Source: Lepus europaeus
Lineage: Eukaryota > Chordata > Mammalia > Lagomorpha > Leporidae
Reading direction: 5' to 3'
Assembly: GCF_033115175.1 (NCBI RefSeq)
Contig: NC_084850.1
Location: 14,725,218-14,789,217 of the forward strand
DNA length: 64,000 nucleotides
Shown here: positions 34,115 through 45,020 of the stretch, in pieces
Numbering within the stretch: position 1 is the stretch's first letter
Layout: each line of letters begins with the position of its first letter
The notes under the pieces: model-generated
Seen by the model: only the letters and a program-made list of their open reading frames with translations
Told to the model about the DNA's origin: nothing
The model's database searches: none
Position numbers and translations under genes: made by a program

Positions 34115-35452
34115 ATGCAACCAGCTCAAGACAACGCATCAGGTGCGAGTACGCGGCGGGTTCCTGCTGACTCGGCGCGGAGCACTTCGGCAAGTCTGCC
34201 CTTCCCTCCCGCCCCACTGGCCCTCCGGCCCCCAAGCGCCCCTCCGACGGAGTCTCCCAGCATTTTCACCGTGGCCGCTCCAACCCCGGGAGCGCCTTCT
34301 CCTCCCGCCACCCTGGCGCACCTTCTTCCCGCCCCGGCAATGTACAGCCTGCTGGAGACTGAGCTCAAGAACCCCGTGGGGCCACCCACCCCGGCGGCGG
34401 GCACTGGAGGTCCCGCAGCCACGGGCGGCGCGGGCAAAAGTAGCGCGAACGCAGCCGGCGGTGCGAACGCGGGCGGCGGCAGCAACGGTGGTGGGAACGG
34501 CGGTGGCGGGGGCAGTGACCAGGACCGCGTGAAGCGCCCCATGAACGCCTTCATGGTGTGGTCCCGCGGGCAGCGGCGCAAGATGGCCCTGGAGAACCCC
34601 AAGATGCACAACTCCGAGATCAGCAAGCGTTTGGGCGCCGACTGGAAACTCCTGACCGACGCCGAGAAGCGACCATTCATCGACGAAGCCAAGCGACTGC
34701 GCGCGGTACACATGAAGGAGTACCCGGACTACAAGTACCGGCCACGCCGCAAGACCAAGACGCTGCTCAAGAAGGATAAGTACTCGTTGCCCGGCGGCCT
34801 GCTGCCCCCCGGCGCTGCGGCCGCCGCTGCTGCAGCGGCCGCCGCGGCCGCCGCCAGCAGCCCGGTGGGCGTGGGCCAGCGCCTGGACACGTACACACAC
34901 GTGAACGGCTGGGCCAACGGCGCGTACTCGCTGGTGCAGGAGCAGCTGGGCTACGCGCAGCCCCCGAGCATGAGCAGCCCGCCGCCGCCGCCCGCGCTGC
35001 CCCAGATGCACCGCTACGACATGGCCGGCCTGCAGTACAGCCCCATGATGCCACCCGGCGCCCAGAGCTACATGAACGCCGCGGCCGCGGCCGCCGCTGC
35101 CTCGGGCTACGGGGGCATGGCGCCCTCAGCCGCCGCCGCCGCCGCCGCCGCCTACGGGCAGCAGCCCGCCACCGCCGCCGCCGCTGCCGCCGCCGCCGCC
35201 GCCATGAGCCTGGGCCCCATGGGCTCGGTGGTGAAGTCGGAACCCAGCTCGCCACCGCCCGCCATCGCATCGCACTCACAGCGCGCGTGTCTCGGCGACC
35301 TGCGCGACATGATCAGCATGTACCTGCCACCCGGTGGGGACGCGGCCGACGCCGCCTCTCCGCTGCCGGGCGGCCGCCTGCACGGCGTGCACCAGCACTA
35401 CCAGGGTGCCGGGACTGCCGTCAATGGAACGGTGCCGCTGACCCACATCTGA
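34115..35452 (+). CDS. SOX3: SOX3, SOXB1 HMG-box transcription factor
   Basis: Nuclear transcription factor of the SOXB1 group (with SOX1 and SOX2), acting in neural progenitors and in hypothalamus-pituitary and gonad development. It is an intronless 445-aa frame; human SOX3 is 446 aa. Residues 1-75 are a Pro/Ser-rich extension. M76 begins the SOX1/2-like '[10 protein letters not shown]'. A Gly/Ala/Asn linker (96-134) precedes the HMG box (138-206: [13 protein letters not shown] ... [10 protein letters not shown]), which is followed by a basic [10 protein letters not shown]. Four alanine tracts follow: 234-247 (14 Ala), 322-329 (8), 339-346 (8) and 354-363 (10). A SUMO-type VKSE has its lysine at 374, and the frame ends NGTVPLTHI. 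The ATG at 34115 fits the human N-terminus position. It has a poor Kozak context (C at -3, C at +4), whereas the ATG at 34340 (M76) has G at -3. The frame is open back to 33977, but those ATGs precede the TATA box. It is intact, with no stops or frameshifts. Identity is certain; the start codon is likely but not proven. Confidence 0.98.
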   Translation: MQPAQDNASGASTRRVPADSARSTSASLPFPPAPLALRPPSAPPTESPSIFTVAAPTPGAPSPPATLAHLLPAPAMYSLLETELKNPVGPPTPAAGTGGPAATGGAGKSSANAAGGANAGGGSNGGGNGGGGGSDQDRVKRPMNAFMVWSRGQRRKMALENPKMHNSEISKRLGADWKLLTDAEKRPFIDEAKRLRAVHMKEYPDYKYRPRRKTKTLLKKDKYSLPGGLLPPGAAAAAAAAAAAAAASSPVGVGQRLDTYTHVNGWANGAYSLVQEQLGYAQPPSMSSPPPPPALPQMHRYDMAGLQYSPMMPPGAQSYMNAAAAAAAASGYGGMAPSAAAAAAAAYGQQPATAAAAAAAAAAMSLGPMGSVVKSEPSSPPPAIASHSQRACLGDLRDMISMYLPPGGDAADAASPLPGGRLHGVHQHYQGAGTAVNGTVPLTHI

Positions 35453-36200
35453 GCGCCGGCCTGAGCCGGTCGCCCCTCGCCCCCTCCCCAGCCCGCACCC
35501 CCACGTTGGGACGCCTTGTTGTTTAGCTTTGCTTGCCTGGGACTGTTGCCTTGTCGGGATGATGGGGAGGACAGAAAGTTTTGCTGTAGCTGTCGGGTTT
35601 TGTACAAAAGCGAAGAGAAGTCCGTAGCAGCGGAAATGGGACTTTCTAGAGCTCGGCTGCCCCTCGCTGCTGCTCCTCCTTCCCCCTTTGTTGGCTGGGA
35701 GTCGCAGTGATGTTTGGAAAGCAAAAGCAGCCCTGTCCTCCTCCCCGATTTCTGGGTTCTTCTGTTGCATTTGAAAATGTTGTCTCCTTAGTTTGCAGTT
35801 AGCCAAGGAGTGAGTGAAGGGCAAAAACGTCCTCTCGGGTAAGGCTGACCTGAGAACTGCGACGCCCCCGCCCCCGGTCGCGTTGCATCTGTTTTCCTCG
35901 TGGTTTTTTGGGGGGCTGATCGCGCCCAGGGGCGCGGCAGCTAAAGCCAATGTTAATTTATAGCCAGGTGTGCGTGTTGTCTCCCGCCTCGCCGCCCCTG
36001 GCCGCGGGACAGCTTCTGTCCAGTGCGCATTTAGCCTGTTGAGTTGGTGATTTCTGCCGTGATCTGTTTGATATTTTGTCGCGCTAATGTGTTCGGATTT
36101 CGTTTGGGTAGTGGGGAAGGGGCTATTTTGTTTCAGGTTTTTCAAGGTTTTACTCGTAATTGCTAAATGAGAGATCAATAAATTTTATAACCAACATGAT
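35453..36200 (+). other. SOX3: SOX3 3'UTR
   Basis: From the TGA stop at 35450-35452 to a cleavage site expected 10-25 nt after the AATAAA at 36177. Repeat-free, passing from GC-rich to T-rich. Antisense frames across it, including 300 codons at 35276-36178 (-), are shadows. Confidence 0.75.
36177..36182 (+). terminator. SOX3: SOX3 polyadenylation signal AATAAA
   Basis: 'gatcAATAAAttttataa', followed by a likely 'aacatga' cleavage context and T/G-rich sequence. A second AATAAA at 36364-36369 could give a slightly longer mRNA. Confidence 0.7.
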
Positions 36201-36204
36201 GGAG

Positions 36205-38880
36205 TCCTGATAATTTTGCGGGCCTGAAACTTTAGCTGCGGGCTGGGGAGAGGACCAACCCTCGGTTTTGTAACCGAGGTCCCATGCTGGAGGGCGGGGT
36301 AGGACCTGAAGGGTGGCGAGTAGGATCTGAAAAGGTTTCTTTTTTTAACTACTTGTGATGCAAAATAAACTAGCTTCCCACATCCTCAGCGGTTCGTCTG
36401 CCCCGGAGCGTCTCTTGGGAGCTCCAGGCACACGTTAGCTGAGGCGCAAGCGCTGGGGCCGCGCACTTGTTGATTACCCTGAGCCTGGGCTGAAGCAGTG
36501 CCTGCAGCTGCAGCCGCGCGGGTCGGGGAGGGGACGCCAGCGGCAGCGGAAGCCGACCAAAAAGGGGGCACGTTTACCTTTGTGCACTGGGGCGGGAAGA
36601 CACTTGAGCCCGGCTGAAATATTTACAAAACTAAAACCCTTCGGAAATCTCCATGATTCGACAAAAAATAATTGGCAGGCAACAAGTACATTTCAGCCGT
36701 GATGGGTGAAGCGGAGGAGTCAGCATTGAACACCGAGGATTCGGGCTTTTTTTTTTTTTTTTTTAAAGCACCTTACATTTGAAAAGCCCTCTAAAACTCT
36801 TGCCTGGCTTTTTGTTTTTAACTTGTCTACTTGGTCCACTTGTTTGCTAGAAGAGGCTCCTTGTCATTCGGAGGTTTGAGCCCGCTTTCTACTCCTTTTT
36901 ACCGCACTTGTCTCCAGTCCCTGACCCCAGGATGTTCGGCTGTGCCACCCAAAGGGCCTTTCATTTCGCGCCCGACCACATGGTTCCCGTGTATCTGTTT
37001 GCGGCCTAGGAAGAAAACAAATAGAACCAGTGTTTTTTTACCCCCTCCTCAGCTGTTTGAGGTGATTTCCTTAATCCCTTTAATCCTGTTACCTCGCTAT
37101 CCCAGAATAACTAAACTCGGCCTTTTCCAATAAGCTTGGCCTGGTGCACTGTTTTTATCCTCATCCACTCCTGACCACAGGTTTCTTTGCTTGAGGTCTG
37201 CTGGGACCCTAGGCGACAGAATCTCCCGTAAATTGGCCCGAATTCCACATTTCCAGCCGGCTTCCTTTGTGCGGGCCAGCCATTCACCTGCGGGGCTGGC
37301 AGGGCCTGGGGGCTGGGAGACGGGGAAGGAGGGGGCTTACTGAAGCTTCGGGAGTCCTGCCCGCTTTCTACACATCACTGCAGATCCTGCAGACTAAACC
37401 CATCCCATCTCTCCAAGAAAGGTCCGGTATCCGGAGAACGCACAGCCACCTCTTCCCCAAGACGTTTGCAGTGCCACCTCCACCCCAGCGCCCCATCCCC
37501 CACTGTGCAGCATGGGGTCGGAAGCGGCCCAGCATTGATTTACAGATTCAGACGCGTTGCCCTCCACCCAAAGCTCTTCCCGGGTCTGCTGCGTTCGGGC
37601 TCGGCCTCCGTACCACTCCTTCCTCCTCTCCGGGTCTCAGAGCCACAGATCCCGGCCCCTCCTGGCAGGTCACTGCTCTAACACTTGCGGAGGTGATTGC
37701 AGCAAATCGTTGAGCCTCACCCTCCTGGTGCTCGAAACTCTCAGCAGCGGGAGGAAACTTGGCATTTTCACCGCCTTACTCCTACCTTTCAGTCTTTGGC
37801 CTTCAATAAAATAACTGGCCGTCAGGTACCCTGAGTTTCCAATTGCTGGCAATTGTGGACTGAAGTTTGGTCTTGAAATGACTCCAGGAAAAGGAGGGTA
37901 AAAACAGACAATTCGCCCCACTGAGGGGGGCGGTGCCAACCGGGGAATAAACTCTGACACTGCTTCTTTCCATCAGTCCATTGTGCTGCTGTCTTACAAG
38001 TACCAGGGTCAGCCTTTCGGCGGTCTCACACATTGCTGATGCCCTGTCTAAGCATCCACGGCTTTGTGCTGCACTTTGATTTCCAAGTTACCTTTAAGAT
38101 TTCCTGAACCAGCACATTTGGAGGATTTAAAGGCAGATGAAAAATATACAGATGTAGATATGGATATAGATTTTTTTTTTAACTTCGGCAATAAGGAAGA
38201 GAACTAAACTGAACTGGAATGAAACTTCCACCCATTAGGTCATAGTTTACAAGCTGGAGCCCCCGCCCCCCCGACTTGCCTCCTCCATGTGCCTACAAAG
38301 GTAACTGTACCTTAAATGTTTTGTAAATTGGGGTTCTACTATGGTTTAAGGGTTCCGCTGCATAAACAGCAACAACAAAAATCTGATGCAACTCTAATTC
38401 TTCCTCGCTCCACTTGCTTGTTTTACATATGAGGAAACTGGCCCCCAAGCGGGAAATGGTGGTGCTCAACATTGTTTAGCCGGTTCTACTGCAGCCCAGC
38501 TGAATTCGATTCCCAGGCCCAGGAGAGCTTCCTCTGTAGTCAGTCCTTGTCACAAACCAAGAGAGAAACCGTTGAAATCACAGCCCTGGGTGCCCTCTCA
38601 AGCCCACAATCCAGCTAGGTGTCTAGAGAGGCATGGCAGTTCCTGAAGCAGATTCTGGCTTAGTAGCCATCACTGGTGATGTGAGAGGGGGAGCACAAGG
38701 TCCTTACAGAGGGCAAAAGTCTAAGCTATCTAGTAGCTTCTGGGACAGGAGCTCAGCTGCATTTTTGGTAGGAATTATCCTTAGAGATTTTCTTTCCTGT
38801 TCTGTACAACTGCATTCATTAATCCCCCTTCAAGAAATCTACTGGATGAGTGGGGAAGCTGTCCAGAGGGCAAGCAAAGA
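36205..38880. other. SOX3 3' flank, unique sequence
   Basis: No mobile element or gene recognised. Contains a T18-class run (about 36747-36764) and many short frames, the longest 148 codons at 37267-37713, with no domain. 36600-36720 is AT-rich and repeat-free directly past the gene and may be regulatory. I see no further promoter. Confidence 0.4.
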
Positions 38881-38884
38881 TTTA

Positions 38885-39250
38885 TAAACAAGTGTTCATC
38901 ACAGCCCTCCTTACAATCCTAAAAAGTTACAAAAATCCCAATGTTCAACAAATGAGGAAAAGTTAAGTAAAAATAATATTTTTAAAAGACTACTTTTCAG
39001 GTATTACAATTGCTCATGAAGAGATATTAACAGGGGAAAGCATAAAACATAAAATGAAAAAAAGAAACAAGATACACAGAACTATATTCTTCAGTGTGCA
39101 TGACCTTGACTATTGAAAAATAAGCATATATAACTGGGGAAACATGCAAGAATGAAGGGTGGTATTAAGAATACTGGCTTGTCTTCCTTTTTGTACTGTG
39201 CAATTTTCTCTAATAGGATTGTATTCCGGTTATCACCAGAAAAGGCAGCT
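38885..39250 (+). mobile_element. Ancient L1 3' relic
   Basis: 'gtgttcatcacagccctcct', 'aaaaatcccaatgttcaaca', 'cttttttgtactgtgcaatt'-like blocks follow an old L1 3' region. Heavily diverged. It is the first recognisable transposon downstream of SOX3. Confidence 0.5.
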
Positions 39251-39254
39251 TTAA

Positions 39255-39735
39255 AATGCATTCTCTCCCTGTTACGAATACAGAAATGTGTCTCCTTGTG
39301 AAAGCGGAAAGTTCAAGCCTTTCTGTCAGCTGTTTGGGGGCGAGGAGGGGGCAGGAAGCCCCAGGAGCAGTAATCCCCCAGCTTTTCCTGGGGTTGGGGG
39401 CTGCAGTTAACACCAGCAGGACTAGCACAGCAGAGCAACCCCCTGCCAAGCCCCCTTCTTGGTAAGCAGGAGCAGGAGCAGATTAGTGAGCAGCTCTGTC
39501 ATTCTTCAGACCCACTCACTGGAGAAAAAGACCTCCTTGGGAGCCAAGCTGAACAGCCTTGGCTGCAGGGAGTAGGGGCCACTGGAGGAACCAGAAGGCA
39601 CATAAATGCAGGGGCCTGAGCAAGCTTTACTGCCATCTTGGGGAGGGGAGTAGAGAGGAAGCCCAGGGTTGGATCCCAGGCCAGGCAGGGAGGCTAGGTG
39701 AGCAGCTGCGGGCTGACTGGAACACGCCACTGTTC
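39255..39735. other. Intergenic, nothing recognised
   Basis: GC-moderate unique sequence. Frames of 122 and 90 codons have no domain. Confidence 0.35.
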
Positions 39736-39739
39736 TCAT

Positions 39740-40620
39740 CCACGCCACTGTCATTTCTTGCCAGGCACTGCCATGGTCTCCTACTTGTTCTCTGTGCTTC
39801 CACTCTGCCCCTATCAGTTTATTCTCCCTAGAATATTCACTCCGGTTTCCAGCCATAAATCCAATCGCCATCATTTCTCTTCTTACTTAACATTCTGGGG
39901 ATTTCCTATTGATTGTTCTTGGGAAAATACCCCAACCCTCCCAAAGCCTTGCCTCATCTACCTCCTGACTACCTCTCTGAGCTCAATTTCTTCAACCCTC
40001 CCTAGAGCCCAGCCAGCATTCCTTTGAGAAACAGTAGTTGAATAAACCAATCATGGCTACTGATAGTTTCATATCTAAACAAATTTTAGAGCCCAATAAT
40101 TATTTTCCTAAGTGAAGATTCTTATGCACAGTATATGTGTGTGTATGTATGTATATATACATATATATATATACATATATATATGTATATATATAAAATA
40201 TTTACTCTTCAGGTTTTTCCCCAAACCAAGCACAGATTTCCTAACAATTAGTATAAACCTTCTAGGAAAAAGACATGGTTTCTTTTCTGCCTGTTGGCTT
40301 TTGAACCGGAATGTTCTTTCTCAAGCTCTTCCCTCAGATACCCCAGTATCCTCTTGGACATCTCACATCATGCATCACTTCTTCTGGGACCTCCCATGAT
40401 GCCCTCCTCCACAAAAGAACAGCTCTGTTTATAAGCTTTTGTAGCTCTGTGAATCGCCAAGCACTGGTCTCAGTGGTTACTTTACATTTATTTGTATAGT
40501 TCTACTTATTGTCTGTCTCTTTGTATGTAAATACCATAAGAGCAAAGACTGTGCTAGTTTGTTCACCATTACCTAGCACAATGCCCATTTCAAAGTAGGC
40601 TCTCAAGATTATTGTGAAGT
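39740..40620 (+). mobile_element. L2 relic, interrupted
   Basis: Two L2-like parts: about 39740-40020 ('agtttattctccctagaata', 'ccttgcctcatctacctcct') and about 40320-40620 ('tgtctctttgtatgtaaata', 'agcaaagactgtgctagttt', 'cctagcacaatgcccatttc'). About 300 bp of other sequence with a TA/TG microsatellite lies between them. Confidence 0.55.
40131..40196. repeat. (TG/TA)n microsatellite
   Basis: Alternating purine-pyrimidine run: TG-rich, then TATG, then TA with ACATA interruptions, about 66 bp. Confidence 0.93.
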
Positions 40621-40684
40621 ATTTACTCCATGTTTAAGGAATCAGTATCCTAAGAGCTTGAAGTCAATGGGATCAGTGCCAGTC

Positions 40685-40905
40685 CTTGGAAATCAAGATT
40701 GAATTTACAACTTTAGCTCCATCCCTTACCAGCTATGGGCTCTTGAGGACATTATTTACCACGAGCCTTAACTTATTCAAATGTTATGTGGGAATAGCAA
40801 AATCTGCAGTTTGTAGTGAGGATTCAATGAAGCCCTGCTTTCAGGGCTGAGCACAGTGCCTGGCACAGAGTAACCCTGCAGTATGTGCTAGCTATTTTTA
40901 TCCCC
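40685..40905 (+). repeat. MIR relic
   Basis: 'cccttaccagctatgggctc', 'ggattcaatgaagccctgct', 'gagcacagtgcctggcacag' and 'agtatgtgctagctattttt' are in MIR order. Confidence 0.7.
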
Positions 40906-41609
40906 TTTGTTAATGGCGTCAGCTGGCCTTCCAGGAAGGTGCTAGTGCTCACAAGTCAGATTCTGGGCTTCCTACCATCATAAGAGATGCTGCCCATTAC
41001 TGAAGCGAGTTCTTGACATAGAAAGGAGGCAAAATAAGACTTCACCACTTAAAAAATGAGCAAACCATACAACACCAAAAGCATAAAGATAAAATAAAAA
41101 AGAGGTAAATTAAACTTTATCAACATTAAAAAACATTTTGCTTTAAAGGACATCATCAAGAAAGTGAAAACCCATCCTACACTCAAGGGTTTATATTTTG
41201 ACTATATAAAGACTTTTAAAACTTGATAATAAAAAGGAAAATAACTCAATTGAAATGTTAAAAGGTCTTGAATAGGCCTTTTCCCAAAGAAAATGCATAG
41301 ACAAAAAGCACATGAAAAGATACTTAACATCATCAGTCATCAGAGAAAAGCAAATTAAAACCACAATTAGATAGCATTTCACAATACTAGCATCGATATA
41401 ATGATAGTTTCTAAGTAAACACTACTAAGTGTTTACTTATTAGTAATTATTAAGTGTGGAGAACTTGGAATCTTCTACAGTGCTGGTGAGAGTATAAAAC
41501 AGTCTGGAAAACAGTCTTGACAATTCCTCAAAAGGTAAAATATGAACTTACCATATGACCCAGCAGTGCCATTCCTAAGAATAACCAAGAAAAATGAAAA
41601 CATATGTTT

Positions 41610-41950
41610 AGGGACAGGGAATAAAGGGTTGTTAGACTGTGGGTACCAAAATGTTGTTATGTAGAAGGAATAAGTTCTTGTGCTCTACAGCACAGTGGGG
41701 TGACTATAGTTCACAACACATTATATATTTTTCAAGAACTAGAAGAAAGGAGCTTGAAGGCTCCAAACATAAGGGCAATGATAGGAAGAGCGAAATGTTG
41801 ATCAATACTAATCACCTTGATTTTATCAATATAACTGTTTTGAACTGTACTCCACAGATGTGTATAGTTATTGTATCAATAATCAAAACAATGTATAAAA
41901 CACTGTGGCATGGAAAAAGTAAAATAAAATAAACAAAAAGTAAAACAGTA
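41610..41950 (+). mobile_element. Inner L1 3'UTR fragment
   Basis: 'ggacagggaataaagggttg ... cacagtggggtgactatagt ... atattttTcaagaactagaa', ending in an A-rich 'agtaaaataaaataaacaaa'. Typical of old L1M-class 3' ends. It interrupts the outer L1. Confidence 0.65.
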
Positions 41951-42124
41951 AGCCTACACAAAAATATGCACACTAATGTTCTAGCAGCATTAGACATAAT
42001 AGCCACAAACTGGAAACATCTTAAATGTCTATTAACTGATGAGTGAATAAATAAGATGCATATATACACACAGACACAGACACACACACAAAATGAACTA
42101 TTATTCTCAAATAAAAGAAACCAA

Positions 42125-43250
42125 GGACTAATGTATACATGAGTTCATTTACTTACATATGTTTCCTTGCTCTGTCAGCTGAGAGAACCAACAAGCAAAG
42201 ACATTCCAGAAGCAACAACAAACATGGCTTTTGCCCACATCTTAGTTTCTAACATCATTCCTCAATAAAAGCAACCAGGGCTTTTTAGAAAAATGGCTGA
42301 TTCTAGGACTGAGGCCAGATAAATGCAAAATAATCCTACAGCATCTTATAGCCAGAATGTAAGAAAATGTGAAAGAGAAAGCAGACAAACCACAGTGGAG
42401 GTGGTGGGGTTTCAAAAGAACACAGGGGCCAACTAAATTAGCTCCCAATGACCAAATACGGAACAATTTGAGCAAGAAAATGAGTATAGTAGCATTAGAT
42501 TATATGCCAAACTATAAAATAAATATCCATGCATCCATACTTGCATAAATAAATAAATAAATAGGCAGAAATGGAAAGAGAAATCTCCTGTGCAGAATTC
42601 TAAATAATTTGTGCAGACATTTTGGCCTCAGGGAGGTGGGGCACAACTCTCCACCCCTTAAGTATGGGTAACTTTGCAGTGAAGAAATCTGGGAAACACT
42701 GCCTCAGCCAGAAGATCAAGGTCAACATCAACAATGATAAGTCAAGGGATGGTTTGTAAACTTTGAGACGGTTGAAAAAGAATGGCACTTTACCTCTGGG
42801 AGTCTTCCTCCCCCAAAACACATAATCTCAGTCTAATCATGAGTAAAATGTCAGCCAAATCCAATTTGAGAGATATTCTACAAATGCTTAACCAGCAGTT
42901 CTCAAAACTGTCAAGTTCATCAAAAACAAGTCTGAGAAATTGTCACAGACAAGAGTAACCTAAGGAGAAGGAGATGACTATCAAATATAATATAAAAATT
43001 ATGCACTTTGATGGGATTCTGGAATAGAAGAGGAACTTCAGGGAAAAATTGAGGACATCTGAATAAAATAGTAGAGTTTGTTTAGGTTCAATAGTTATAA
43101 CAAATATACCATACTAATGTAAGATGTTAATTATAAGGGAAATATGTTATGGTAGTATATGAGAATTTCCCATACAATCATCCCAATTTTTCTGTAAATC
43201 CAAAACTGTTTTACAAGGTACAGTTTATTTTGAAAAAAAAAAAAAAAAGA
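42125..43250 (+). mobile_element. Inner L1-type 3' region ending in poly(A)
   Basis: About 1.1 kb insert whose end ('accatactaatgtaagatgt ... tttttctgtaaatccaaaac') resembles an old L1 3'UTR and terminates in an A-run at about 43234-43249. The outer L1 resumes immediately after. Tetranucleotide (AAAT)n occurs at about 42547-42562. Family uncertain. Confidence 0.55.
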
Positions 43251-43739
43251 AATGAAGTACTGATACATATTATAACATGGATGAACCTTGGAAATATTAT
43301 GCTAAATGAGAGAAACCAGTCACAAAAGACTATATACTCTGATTCTATTTATGAGACTGTCCAGAATAGGCACATCTACAGAAACAGATTACTGGTTTCC
43401 TTGGGCTGAAAGGGTTGTTAAGAAAAAGGGGTGTGACTTCTAATGTGCATAAGGTTTCTTTTTGGGGTAACGAAAGCATTCAAAACTTGTTTGTTATGAT
43501 GATTGTGCAACTTTGAATTTATTAAAAAAAACTGCATCTTTTACCAGGATAAATTATATAGTATTGAAATACATCTCAATAAAAAGGTTACCCTGCAGCA
43601 CTAGTGGCTGGTGGTAGCAGAGGTGTTTAGGAAGCAACTGGTTCAGTGCTAGGGGTTGCTGTACTCAGCAGTTGCTACTGCAAACCCAAATATATTCTCC
43701 TAACCTAGGCTGTTGGAGCACAAAAATTCTTTACAAATT

Positions 43740-43870
43740 TTTCAGTTCAGTACTTCCTTTCACATACAGGGAAACTGAGGCCCTGGTGGACACAGACATA
43801 CCAATGTCATATAGTTTGATAGTGCTCCAATCAATGAACTAGAATTTGGCTATATTGCCTCTGTGTTCAA
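43740..43870 (+). repeat. MIR relic
   Basis: 'catacagggaaactgaggcc', 'ccaatgtcatatagtttgat' and 'gaactagaatttggctatat' follow the MIR 3' half. Confidence 0.5.
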
Positions 43871-44032
43871 TAGTTTTTACAACTACCCTCACGCTACATT
43901 TAGTAAGGCCTGCTATGTTTATTTCCCCCTTTACCATGAGCATTGTCTCAATTGGAGGATAGATGGAAAAGGGAAACCTATTCCCAAAAGAAAAAGAAAA
44001 CAATCTTTTCAGTTATTAAAAACCTTGAATTA

Positions 44033-44348
44033 AGGGCTGGCAATGGGGCATAGCAGGTAAAGCTGCCACCTGCAACGCTGGCATCCCATACCGGTACCGA
44101 TTCATGTTCCAGCTACTCCACTTCTGATCCAGCTCCCTGCTAATATTCCTGGGAACACAGCAGAATATAGCCCAAGTACTTCGGCCCCTGCACCCATGTG
44201 AGGACCTGGATGAAGCTCCTGGCTCTTGGCTTTGGCCTGGCCCAGCCTCGGCCATTGTGGCCATTTGGGAGAGAACCAGAGGATGGAAGATCTCTGCCTC
44301 TATCTGTCTCTTCCTCTCTGTAACTCTGACTTTCAAAGAAATAAATCT
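44033..44348 (+). mobile_element. C-repeat SINE
   Basis: 'aagggctggcaatggggcat' to 'gactttcaaagaaataaatc'. First C-repeat downstream of the SOX3 island. It has a short tail and no clear TSD. Confidence 0.88.
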
Positions 44349-44404
44349 CCAGTTGGGTTCTTGTGGTTGTAACTCTGTTCAAAATCCATTTTAAAAGTAA
44401 GCAT

Positions 44405-44729
44405 GGGGCCGACGCTGTGGTATAGTGGGTAAAGCCGCTGCCCGCAGTGCTGGCATTCCATATTGGTGCCAGTTTTGGCTGCTCTGCTTCTGATCCAGCT
44501 CTCTTCTATGGTCTGAGAAAGCAGTAGAAGATGGCCTAAGTCCTTGGGCCCCTGCACCCACATGAGACACTGGAAGAAGCTCCTGGCTCCTGGCTTTGGA
44601 TCAATCCAAGTCTGGCCGTTGTGGTCATCTGGGGAGTGAACTAGCTAACAAAAGATTTCTCTCTCTTTCTTTCTGCCTCTGCCTCTCTGTAACTCCACCT
44701 TTCAAATAAATAAATAAATATTTCTTTTA
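44405..44729 (+). mobile_element. C-repeat SINE, young
   Basis: 'ggggccgacgctgtggtata' start. 12-bp TSD aaaagtaagcat at 44393-44404 and 44730-44741. Confidence 0.94.
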
Positions 44730-44745
44730 AAAAGTAAGCATTTTT

Positions 44746-45015
44746 AGGGATAGGCATTTAGCACAATTGTTAAGATGCCACTTGGGATACCTGCATCCCA
44801 TATCTAAATACATGGATTCAAGTCTCAGCTCCACTCCTGATTCCACCTTCCTGCTAACACATACCCTGGGAGGCAACAGGTAATACTCGGGTCCCTACAA
44901 CCCACATGAAAGACCTGGATTATTCTCTTGCTCACATGCTCTCTTGCTCTCGCTCCCTCTCCCTCTGCTTGTTTGCCTCTGAAATAAAACAAATTTAATA
45001 ATTTTTTAACTGAGC
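44746..45015 (+). mobile_element. C-repeat SINE, older and internally deleted
   Basis: 'agggataggcatttagcaca ... aacacataccctgggaggca ... cctggattattctcttgctc'. The region between the 'acctggatt' block and the pyrimidine block is missing. Ends 'gaaataaaacaaatttaat'. Confidence 0.82.
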
Positions 45016-45020
45016 ATTGC

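Larger units (their letters stand above)
33880..36000. promoter_or_regulatory. SOX3 CpG island
   Basis: GC- and CpG-dense sequence covering the promoter, the whole coding exon and the first part of the 3'UTR. This is the usual arrangement for single-exon SOXB1 genes. Boundaries are by eye; CpG-rich patches continue upstream to about 32940. Confidence 0.75.
41090..43590 (+). mobile_element. Ancient L1 3' end, split twice by other L1 sequence
   Basis: Outer element segments: 41090-41610 (ORF2 3' region, 'catatgacccagcagtgcca'), about 41950-42125 ('ctagcagcattagacataat', 'aaatgtctattaactgatga') and about 43250-43590 ('gaagtactgatacatattat', 'ctttttggggtaacgaaagc', 'acatctcaataaaaagg'). The three pieces align in order to one L1 3' end once the inner segments are removed. 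No intact ORF. Confidence 0.8.

Noticed and set aside
34139..35011. 290-codon antisense frame opposite the SOX3 HMG box
   Set aside because: Mirror of a strongly constrained coding region. Its length is explained by the GC content of the sense gene.
35276..36178. 300-codon antisense frame across the SOX3 C-terminus and 3'UTR
   Set aside because: It is the complement of conserved SOX3 sequence, has no domain or promoter evidence, and its composition is that of a GC-rich shadow frame.
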